Assembly (NCBI GenBank): GCA_028276345.1
Contig: JAPYWM010000030.1
Span: forward strand, 1-10,278
DNA length: 10,278 bases
Source of the DNA: Sphingobacterium sp.
GTDB lineage: Bacteria; Bacteroidota; Bacteroidia; SpSt-205
Reading direction: 5' to 3'
The notes beneath the pieces were generated by a model. The model did no database searches. It saw nothing but the letters and a program-made list of their open reading frames with translations, and was not told where the DNA came from. Positions 1 to 6,240 of this stretch are shown here, in pieces. The position numbers and the translations under genes are program-made. Numbering within the stretch: position 1 is the first letter of the stretch; every line of letters starts with the position of its first letter.

Positions 1-2018
1 TTGCCGAGGTTAGCGAGGAAGGAGCGGTCTTGATAGATAGGGTTTAAGCCGGCATACACGAAACGGGGATGTGGCAGCCGGGTCGAGTGCGTGTAGTTGA
101 AGAAGAGCACGTGATTGTCCGTTACGGGGAAGGAGACGCGCAGGCGCGGGAGAAGCCGCGCTTTATAACGTAGGCCTAAGATGGGGATGGTTTGTTTTTT
201 GTATTCCTGCCGGACGGCATCCAGGACGGGGGCCCGGGGGTCCTCAACGGCATTGTCCACGAAGCGACCCGGGGCCCAGTACCAGAGCCGTGCCCCCAGG
301 CTCGCCACAATCCCCTTGTAGCGAATCCGATCCTCAAAAAACAGCCCGCCCGTCACCGGTTTCACCTCCCAGATGTCATTACTACTGCCGATGCGGTTAG
401 ACGCAAACACCTGCCCATTATCCAGCCGAATGGGCGCCCCCACCCAGGGACGGGTAACATCTATCCACTGGTAGTGAGCCATGCGATGCTCCCAGCCATA
501 TATCCAGAAATGCGCCGTAGATTTAGGCTGGTAGGTGGTCTTGATTTTGATGGTGTATTCCTCGGCAAAGTGGTCGTGCCAGAGTGTAGCGATGCCACCG
601 TTATTGAAGAGGCCGATGGGCGCATTGACGTAGACGATAGAATCGCCGGGGTTATAGAGCGTAACGGGGTCTGTGATGATAGAGGCCGGGTCGTAAATCT
701 GCCGAATGACGCTATCCCGGAAAGGCCGGCCATTGGCATCGGCCCGGAGATTCACAAAGAGCCGGGAAAGCGTCAGCTCCCCTGTCCAGCTTTTGGAGAG
801 GATGCGGTTGAGTTTGAGGATAGCGAGGTTAGAGCGGTGGGTGTACGTATTGGCGTTATCGGGCTGGAGGGCAAAGAGATACTGAAAGCCCGGCACCATA
901 ATCTGGTCGCTACCGATGATTTGGAGGGAGCGGGTATTCTGGTTGATGCCGAGGCTCTGCTGGAGGGAGAAGGTGAGTTTGGTGCGAGGGTCCAGACGGT
1001 AGGCGAGTTTGAGGGTAGTAGACCATTTATTGTCCTGGCGTGGGGCGAAGAGCTGGCTTTTGGTGGGGGTGCCGAGGGGGCCCTTTACGAGGCGAAAGAG
1101 GGGGTCCCGGCTGGTGCTCTCTTCCAGGAGGCTGCTGTAAAGCTGACTTGCCTGTACCCCAAAATACTCATCCGTCAGGCGGATATCTGCACTGGCAAAG
1201 AAGGTAAGGCGGGCGCGGTTAGTTTCTTTTTCTCGGAGGAGGGGGCCGCCGATGGCCAGGTTGAAGATATCGGTATTCCAGCCTTCTCGTCGCAGGAGGC
1301 CGCCGAGCTGGTCTTTCTGGTAGCGGCCGCTGAAGCGCCATTTGTCGCCGCCTTCACGTAGGCGTACCGCTACCACGCCGGAGGTGCCATCCCCATACTC
1401 GGCATCCATCCCACCGGTGATGACTTCCATTTCCTCGATGGCGACCTGGGAGACCTCTACACCGAAGCCTGTCCCGGCCAGGGGGTCCTGTGCATTAACC
1501 CCCTCTATCACGTACTGCGTCTCATAGACGCGGCCACCCCGTATCTGCAGGCCATCTAAGGTTTGCGCTACGCCGGGCATGAGAGAGGCCATCGTAGTAA
1601 CATCCACCGCCGTCGTCTGCCGGATCTCCTCCCCACTCACCCGAAGGTCGCTCTTGCCCGACTCCAGGTTGACCACGGGCTTTTCCCCGATGATCTCTAC
1701 CGTCTGAATAGTCGTTCCTACGGGAGACATGGGAATGGTCAGGTTCAGGGTCTGATCAGCTTTGACGGTGAGGCCCGTCAGGAGCACTTCGTTGTAGCCG
1801 ACGTAGGTTACCCGCAGCGTGTAGGTGCCGGGATTGAGATCTTTGAGCGTAAAGCGGCCCTCGGCATCGGCATAGGCGCCCTTGTAGGTTCCCACAAGAA
1901 CCACCGTAGCCCCGATGAGCGGCTCACCAGTTTGTTTATCTTTGACGAGGCCTTGGATGGTTGCTTTTTGCGCGTGCAAAAGCACCCCCAGAGCAAAAAG
2001 TATCGCTAAGCGCATCAT
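1..2018 (-). CDS. TonB-dependent outer-membrane receptor with carboxypeptidase-like N-terminal domain (3' end outside window)
   Basis: I read this frame from base 2018 down to base 1 without a stop, giving 672 residues; the C-terminus lies beyond the window. It opens with a short signal peptide ending LLHA|Q (cleavage before Gln17). Residues about 18-100 form a CarboxypepD_reg-like domain (GLVKDKQTGEPLIGATV, then GTYTLRVTYVGY). Residues about 115-222 form a TonB plug (LDGLQIRGG, YVIEGVNAQDPL, ITGGMDAEYGDGTSGVV). The rest is rich in alternating aromatic and polar residues, as in a 22-strand beta-barrel. Family members import large or scarce nutrients across the outer membrane using TonB energy; the substrate here is unknown. 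It is not SusC-sized and has no SusD partner. The ATG at 2018 overlaps the stop of the upstream lipoprotein gene (ATGA), so translation is probably coupled. A second ATG follows directly and could also serve as the start. Confidence 0.93.
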   Translation of the reverse strand, partial: MMRLAILFALGVLLHAQKATIQGLVKDKQTGEPLIGATVVLVGTYKGAYADAEGRFTLKDLNPGTYTLRVTYVGYNEVLLTGLTVKADQTLNLTIPMSPVGTTIQTVEIIGEKPVVNLESGKSDLRVSGEEIRQTTAVDVTTMASLMPGVAQTLDGLQIRGGRVYETQYVIEGVNAQDPLAGTGFGVEVSQVAIEEMEVITGGMDAEYGDGTSGVVAVRLREGGDKWRFSGRYQKDQLGGLLRREGWNTDIFNLAIGGPLLREKETNRARLTFFASADIRLTDEYFGVQASQLYSSLLEESTSRDPLFRLVKGPLGTPTKSQLFAPRQDNKWSTTLKLAYRLDPRTKLTFSLQQSLGINQNTRSLQIIGSDQIMVPGFQYLFALQPDNANTYTHRSNLAILKLNRILSKSWTGELTLSRLFVNLRADANGRPFRDSVIRQIYDPASIITDPVTLYNPGDSIVYVNAPIGLFNNGGIATLWHDHFAEEYTIKIKTTYQPKSTAHFWIYGWEHRMAHYQWIDVTRPWVGAPIRLDNGQVFASNRIGSSNDIWEVKPVTGGLFFEDRIRYKGIVASLGARLWYWAPGRFVDNAVEDPRAPVLDAVRQEYKKQTIPILGLRYKARLLPRLRVSFPVTDNHVLFFNYTHSTRLPHPRFVYAGLNPIYQDRSFLANLG

Positions 2019-3436
2019 GGCTGAAAGGCAGTATTGACGGCCTGGAAGAAGGTTACACGATTTCCAGAGAGCTGGTGCAGGGGTAGAACGAAGAATATCT
2101 GGCGGTACTTATTGGGGTTAGAGCCTTCTGGGAAGGCCACAGCGGCGGCCTTGGAGAGGCCGGCTGGCCAGGGCGAACCATTACCCTGCACCAGACCGGG
2201 CATTTCATACAGGGTGCGTGCTGTCCCTTTCGGATAGGGGGGGTTGATCAGGCTCATGAAGTACGAGAGGCCATTAGAAAGAGGCGGGAAGGCGGCATCC
2301 GTGGGCGTTACAGCACCGCCTGGCCCCAGAAGGCCATTCTGCATGGTGCTGCTGATACTATCCATGGGCCCCCAGCGAAAGATGGGCGAGGTAGGCTCAA
2401 CGTTACTGCGAATAGGGCTATTGACAAGCAGGCGCCCACCCCCCAAGAGGTAGTTTTGAATGACGGCCTCCACCTCTTCCAGCCGGCGGAAACGCTCTTC
2501 TGCCGCTCCCCCAATCCAAAAAACCCGTTCATACAGCCGGAAAAGATGTATCCAGGTAGGATTATAGAGGGGTACCTGCTGGGCTGACGAACGGAGGTTC
2601 CATACATCATAGCCTTCGCTCCAGGCGGTGGTCAGGTCTGAGGCGAGCGTAGTCATAGCGTCATCGTTTTCCCAGTTATCAATGACGAGCCAGGGACCTG
2701 TTTTTGGGCGGATGTAGATGGGTTTGGTGCTGTCTATGGGGGAGTAGAGGCGGGCATTGTCCCGCACCTGGAAGTAAATCCGGACCGTATCGCCCAGGGG
2801 CAGTGGGTCGTTGATGGTAGTAAGGGGCGTTAGGGAAGTGCCGCTATAGAGGCGGGTAGGTGAAGCGGTGCGGGGATTCGTAGGGACGAGGGTGAGGGTG
2901 GTGTTACGCGGGGAAAGGGCCCACCAGGTACCGTTAGGACCAATGCGGATGTAGAGCGAGTCGAGGGTTTCGTTACCGTCGGGGTCGCTCACCTGCAGCA
3001 CCAGGGTCAGGGCGGGAAGGGTGGTATCGGGAAGGGGGACGGAAGGGTCAAGGCGACAGGAAGGCGGGCTATTGCGTAAGGGCACTCGGAGCCGAGCAGG
3101 CGAGTCCGTCCTTAGGCCGTCATTATCCACGGCGCGCAGCTCAAAAAGAAGGTCTTTTTGGACTACGCCCGGCTCAAAAGCCACCACGAACGTGCTCTCC
3201 TGCTGCGTAGTAAAGAACCAGGGGCCGCCATCTACACGCAGCTCGTAGCCTACTACATAGCCATCCGGGTCCTCGCCCCACCAGCCCAGCTTGAAGCGGG
3301 AGGTGAGGCGATTTTCGCCTTCGAGGCCGATGCTATCCACAAAAAACCGGGCTATGGGAGGCTGATTAGGGCGCAGCGCACCTTTTTTGCATCCGATCAC
3401 CCACCACCCTAAGCCGAGAAGAAGCCACCAGCGCAT
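2015..3436 (-). CDS. Lipoprotein with two Ig/FN3-like domains and a glutamine-amidotransferase-like C-terminal region
   Basis: This encodes a 473-residue predicted lipoprotein of unrecognised family. The signal peptide MRWWLLLGLGWWVIGC ends in a lipobox with acylated Cys16. The following KKG carries no acidic cluster like the known Bacteroidota surface-export signals, so a periplasm-facing location is my inference. Residues about 24-121 and 122-240 look like Ig/FN3-type beta domains; each has a DPDG turn (56-59 and 151-154). Residues 245-473 look alpha/beta: WLVIDN, then VFWIGG (305-310) and LLGGGRLLVN (330-339), resembling ThuA or class I amidotransferase-like folds. I see no convincing catalytic Cys-His pair. 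I chose the ATG at 3436 over an upstream in-frame ATG at 3550 because it starts the signal peptide and sits five bases after a -7 element. The gene is coupled by ATGA overlap to the TonB receptor, so the product may be its accessory lipoprotein. Confidence 0.85.
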   Translation of the reverse strand: MRWWLLLGLGWWVIGCKKGALRPNQPPIARFFVDSIGLEGENRLTSRFKLGWWGEDPDGYVVGYELRVDGGPWFFTTQQESTFVVAFEPGVVQKDLLFELRAVDNDGLRTDSPARLRVPLRNSPPSCRLDPSVPLPDTTLPALTLVLQVSDPDGNETLDSLYIRIGPNGTWWALSPRNTTLTLVPTNPRTASPTRLYSGTSLTPLTTINDPLPLGDTVRIYFQVRDNARLYSPIDSTKPIYIRPKTGPWLVIDNWENDDAMTTLASDLTTAWSEGYDVWNLRSSAQQVPLYNPTWIHLFRLYERVFWIGGAAEERFRRLEEVEAVIQNYLLGGGRLLVNSPIRSNVEPTSPIFRWGPMDSISSTMQNGLLGPGGAVTPTDAAFPPLSNGLSYFMSLINPPYPKGTARTLYEMPGLVQGNGSPWPAGLSKAAAVAFPEGSNPNKYRQIFFVLPLHQLSGNRVTFFQAVNTAFQP

Positions 3437-3441
3437 CTGTG

Positions 3442-3449
3442 CAAATGTA
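3442..3449 (-). promoter_or_regulatory. Bacteroidota -7 promoter element for the lipoprotein-receptor operon
   Basis: The minus strand reads TACATTTG, an exact match to the Bacteroidota -7 consensus TANNTTTG. It is followed by CACAG and then the ATG at 3436. The -33 element is weak: only TTTA occurs 17 or 23 bases upstream, where TTG or TTTG is expected. With the -7 this close, transcription would begin about at the start codon, implying a leaderless or near-leaderless mRNA. The 141 bases between this start and the rluD stop hold no gene I can support. Confidence 0.55.
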
Positions 3450-3577
3450 TCCCTTCGCGTAGAAAATAAATGTAAAGGCTGGGCAGGAGGGGGCTCAGGC
3501 CTTTTTCTCGGCTGTGTATAGCGATTAGGGACGTGCGGGGAAAGAGGCAAGGGCGCTTAGGGCCGCCCAAAAACCCC

Positions 3578-4600
3578 TCATAAGCTCCGCAAAAACGCCA
3601 GCGCCTGCGCCATGTCCTCTGGTAAAGGCGCCTCAAACAAAAGCTTCTCCCCCGTCACGGGATGGACGAAGCCCAGCCGATACGCATGAAGGGCCTGGCG
3701 GGGCATGTAGCGCAGAAGTTCGTGAGCCAACTTAGCCTGGGTGGGGCTATGCAGGGGAAGCCGAGGCCGGTCGCCGCCGTACGTTGCATCCCCTACGAGA
3801 GGGTGGCCGATATGGGCCAGGTGCACCCGAATCTGGTGAGTACGGCCGGTTTCCAGCCGGCACTCTACGAGGGTAGATAGACGAAGCCGTTCTACCACCC
3901 GCCAGTGCGTGATGGCATGCTTGCCGCTCTCCCCCCGGGGAAAGGCCCGATAGCGCTTGCGGTCATGGGGGTCCCGCCCGATATGAGCCGTGATGGTGCC
4001 GTCATCCGCTTTGGGTTCGCCCCATACCAGCGCATAGTAGCGCCGGTCGGTCGAGTGATCAAAGAACTGCTTAGCTAAGCCGAAGTAGGCGGATTCTTCT
4101 TTGGCGACGACGAGGAGGCCGGTGGTGTCCTTATCGATACGGTGGACGAGGCCAGGGCGGGCCGCGTTCTGCTCGGTAGCGGGGAGGGCCTGTCCTCGCA
4201 AATGGTACAGGAGGGCATTGAGCAGGGTGCCGCGATACACGCCGGCCCCGGGATGACAGCTCATACCGGCTGGCTTATACACCACGAGGAGGTAGGGGTC
4301 TTCGTAGGGGATAGAGAGGGGGATGGGTTCCGGCGTAAGCTCCAGCGGCGGTGGATAGGGCATGCGCACCTGGATCACCTGCTTGGGGCGAACCTTCGAG
4401 CTGGGGCGCGTGGGCTGACCATTGATCGTAATCAGCCCCGCCTCAATAGCCAGCTGAATACGCGACCGGCTTAGGTGCGTCAGCCGCACAGCGAGATACT
4501 GGTCGATCCGCTGCGGGCTCTGCCCCGCATCTACCACGAAAGTATAATGTTCATACAGCGGAAGCTCCTCCGCCGAATGCGGTTCTGGCTCAGCTAACAT
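3578..4600 (-). CDS. rluD: RluA/RluD-family 23S rRNA pseudouridine synthase
   Basis: The 340-residue protein should convert specific uridines in 23S rRNA to pseudouridine in the cytoplasm. The N-terminal part (about 27-75: QRIDQYLAVRL, LSRSRIQLAIEAGLITING) is an S4 RNA-binding domain. The catalytic domain shows LLVVYKPAGMSCHPG, then the signature HRIDKDTTG at 153-161 with nucleophile Asp156, and the LETGRTHQIRVHLAHIGHPLVGD block at about 249-271, all as in RluD. Length and domain order are normal for RluD/RluC. The ATG at 4600 is preferred; a GTG at 4612 would add four residues. The start lies inside the 3' end of the LRR gene, an 11-base overlap in another frame, so the gene is probably translated by coupling from the LRR message. 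Exact target positions (RluD 1911/1915/1917 or otherwise) cannot be read from the sequence. Confidence 0.95.
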   Translation of the reverse strand: MLAEPEPHSAEELPLYEHYTFVVDAGQSPQRIDQYLAVRLTHLSRSRIQLAIEAGLITINGQPTRPSSKVRPKQVIQVRMPYPPPLELTPEPIPLSIPYEDPYLLVVYKPAGMSCHPGAGVYRGTLLNALLYHLRGQALPATEQNAARPGLVHRIDKDTTGLLVVAKEESAYFGLAKQFFDHSTDRRYYALVWGEPKADDGTITAHIGRDPHDRKRYRAFPRGESGKHAITHWRVVERLRLSTLVECRLETGRTHQIRVHLAHIGHPLVGDATYGGDRPRLPLHSPTQAKLAHELLRYMPRQALHAYRLGFVHPVTGEKLLFEAPLPEDMAQALAFLRSL

Positions 4601-5738
4601 CGACCCGCACACCTTTTCGGCGCAGCTGCATCAGGAGGGCGTCTCGTTTGTCAGGGGGAAGGTCAGTTTTTTTCAGCATGACATGCGTGAGGCTGGGGAT
4701 TTCCAAGAGGACCTCCCAGTCTTTGGCGGGCACTTCGTAGCAGTAGAGGTCTGACAGACGGGGGCAAGTTTTGAGCGGCGCTAAGGAAGCGATGGGATTT
4801 CGGGCGATGATGAGCTTGATGAGGTTAGGGTGTTTAGCCAAGGGGGTCAGGTCCTGCACCGCACAGGAATGCACATCTAAGTAGAGGAGGTTGGGCAGGC
4901 TCTGTGCGAAATACAGGTCCGTGATGATAGGATTTCGGCCGATGGTGAGCTCTTCCAGGGTGGAAAGCTGGGCGATTTTCTGGAGGGTGGCCTTGTCGGG
5001 AATGGCCTCCTGCGCGATGAGAACCTTCAAAGCCCGAAAGCCTGGAAGGTTATCCCAGATAGGCGCCGTAGTCCCAGCCGGTAAGAATGAGATGTTTAGC
5101 ACTTCTAAGGTGCTCTGATGGGCAAGGAGGGGGGTCAGGTCTCGCAGCGCAAGGGTCTTGTAAGCCGAAAACATGCGCAGGCCTTGCAGCCGATGGAGGA
5201 TCTGGAGGTCGGTGATGCTGGTTTCCCGGATGTCCAGGGCTTTGAGGTTGGGCAGGCCAGTCAGGGGAGCCAGCGAACGCACCGGCGTCTCGGCCATGCT
5301 GAGGTATTCCAGGGAGCGCAGGGAGGAGAGCGGTGTCACATCCGAGAAATCATTCTGGTCCAAAAGCAGGCCCCGAATAGGCATGGTAAAGCTTCTGAAG
5401 GGGGTTAGGTCATCAATCTCACAGTCTTCCAGCGCTAAGACGGTGAGCTTCGGGCATTTTTGGGGGAGCTTTTGGAGAAGGTCTTCCAGGTTTAGTTCCT
5501 CTATGCCTTCTAAGTAAAGGGCTTGTAGGCGGGGCAGAGCAGGCAAGGGCTGGGGGAGGCTACCTTGAAGCCGCAGAAACCGAACCGTATCGGGCTTGGC
5601 CAGAGCCGAGGCAGAGGCCCACCCCGGGATTTGAAAGTACCGCTCCAGCATGCTCTCGTAAATCACTATCCGGCTGGCTCCCTCCTGGGCCCAGAGGAGG
5701 GCTACCCCAAAAATCCCTACCTTTGCTATCCCACGCAT
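4590..5738 (-). CDS. Secreted leucine-rich-repeat protein
   Basis: The 382-residue product begins with signal peptide MRGIAKVGIFGVALLWA, with probable cleavage before Gln18. From about residue 50 to 350 it consists of roughly a dozen leucine-rich repeats of about 22 residues, with the pattern LxxLxLxxxxIxDLTPLxxLPxL (for example LTPLSSLRSLEYLSM, LAPLTGLPNLKALDI, LTPLAKHPNLIKLII). This resembles internalin-type or LRR_4 repeats. No anchor, sorting domain or enzymatic domain is visible. Such repeats form curved protein- or glycan-binding solenoids; the ligand is unknown. I chose the ATG at 5738 over an in-frame GTG at 5771 because it starts a clean signal peptide five bases after a -7 element. 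The stop overlaps the start of rluD by 11 bases, placing a secreted protein and a cytoplasmic RNA modifier on one message. Confidence 0.9.
   Translation of the reverse strand: MRGIAKVGIFGVALLWAQEGASRIVIYESMLERYFQIPGWASASALAKPDTVRFLRLQGSLPQPLPALPRLQALYLEGIEELNLEDLLQKLPQKCPKLTVLALEDCEIDDLTPFRSFTMPIRGLLLDQNDFSDVTPLSSLRSLEYLSMAETPVRSLAPLTGLPNLKALDIRETSITDLQILHRLQGLRMFSAYKTLALRDLTPLLAHQSTLEVLNISFLPAGTTAPIWDNLPGFRALKVLIAQEAIPDKATLQKIAQLSTLEELTIGRNPIITDLYFAQSLPNLLYLDVHSCAVQDLTPLAKHPNLIKLIIARNPIASLAPLKTCPRLSDLYCYEVPAKDWEVLLEIPSLTHVMLKKTDLPPDKRDALLMQLRRKGVRVDVS
5718..5725 (+). promoter_or_regulatory. Possible -7 element for the divergent rfaE2-PBP-ccmB operon
   Basis: The plus strand reads TACCTTTG, again matching TANNTTTG. 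It lies inside the signal-peptide codons of the LRR gene, 32 bases before the rfaE2 ATG. No TTG occurs 17-23 bases upstream, so this is weaker than its minus-strand counterpart. If used, its start site (about 5731) would fall just inside the LRR gene and the two divergent transcripts would overlap by a few bases. Confidence 0.35.
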
Positions 5739-5743
5739 TTTTA

Positions 5744-5751
5744 CAAAGGTA
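5744..5751 (-). promoter_or_regulatory. -7 promoter element for the LRR-rluD operon
   Basis: The minus strand reads TACCTTTG, a perfect TANNTTTG, followed by TAAAA and the ATG at 5738. A TTTG lies 17 bases upstream (minus strand, about 5769-5772) and fits the -33 element. The five-base gap to ATG is the same as at the lipoprotein gene, again implying a leaderless transcript. The -33 lies inside the coding sequence of the divergent rfaE2 gene. Confidence 0.6.
5745..5749 (+). promoter_or_regulatory. rfaE2: Shine-Dalgarno-like AAAGG for rfaE2
   Basis: AAAGG ends eight bases before the ATG at 5758, good spacing for a ribosome binding site. The same bases, read on the other strand, are the TTTG half of the -7 element of the LRR gene. 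Confidence 0.4.
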
Positions 5752-5757
5752 CGCCAC

Positions 5758-6240
5758 ATGTTTGAGACCAAACAGAAGATACGCCGCTGGGAAGAGATTC
5801 CGAGATTAAGAGCCTACTGGTCGTTTCTGGAGCAGCGAGTGGTTTTCACAAATGGGTGCTTTGATATCCTGCACTTAGGACATGTGGAATACCTGGAAGC
5901 CGCCTCGCAGCTGGGGGATGTGCTGGTAGTAGGGCTCAATTCCGACGCTTCCGTGCGCCAGCTAAAAGGCCCCGCTCGTCCTGTCCTACCCCAGGAAGCT
6001 CGGGCGCGTATCCTCGCTGCCCTGGAATTTGTAGAGGCCGTCATTATCTTTGACGAAGAGACCCCAGAAAAGCTCATTGAGGCCCTGCGCCCCGATGTCC
6101 TGGTCAAAGGCGGCGATTACACCGAAGACCAGATTGCCGGGGCCTCTTTGGTACGCTCTTATGGGGGTGAGGTGGTCATTCTCCCCTACATTCCCGGCTA
6201 TTCCACGACCAGCCTCATCCAGAAAATATGCGCTGGCTAA
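5758..6240 (+). CDS. rfaE2: D-glycero-beta-D-manno-heptose 1-phosphate adenylyltransferase (RfaE2/HldE C-terminal type)
   Basis: This 160-residue cytidylyltransferase-fold enzyme should transfer AMP from ATP to heptose 1-phosphate, making ADP-heptose for lipopolysaccharide core or other surface glycans in the cytoplasm. It shows FTNGCFDILHLGHVEYL, with the HxGH nucleotide-binding motif at 39-42, then VVGLNSDASVRQLKG (57-71), a PDVLVKGGDYT block (112-122) and the C-terminal GYSTTSLI (147-154). Length and motifs match the stand-alone enzyme common in Bacteroidota, where the kinase half is a separate gene; no kinase gene is present here. It starts at the ATG at 5758, 19 bases from the divergent LRR start. 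Its last 13 bases overlap the next gene, so it heads an operon with the PBP. A related nucleotidyltransferase with another sugar-phosphate substrate cannot be excluded. Confidence 0.9.
   Translation: MFETKQKIRRWEEIPRLRAYWSFLEQRVVFTNGCFDILHLGHVEYLEAASQLGDVLVVGLNSDASVRQLKGPARPVLPQEARARILAALEFVEAVIIFDEETPEKLIEALRPDVLVKGGDYTEDQIAGASLVRSYGGEVVILPYIPGYSTTSLIQKICAG

Noticed and set aside
192..1361. 389-residue open frame on the plus strand
   Set aside because: It is antisense to the TonB receptor, whose minus-strand frame is continuously open with recognisable domains; the plus-strand product has no recognisable features.
1..3436. SusC/SusD polysaccharide utilisation locus
   Set aside because: The receptor lacks SusC size and features as far as visible, the lipoprotein is not SusD-like, and no glycoside hydrolases are present.
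3437..3550. 38-residue N-terminal extension of the lipoprotein
   Set aside because: It is Pro/Arg-rich, would bury the signal peptide, and overlaps the -7 element at 3442-3449.
3551..3568. GGGCG/CGCCC hairpin after rluD as a terminator
   Set aside because: The stem is only five pairs with an eight-base loop and no T-run follows on the minus strand.
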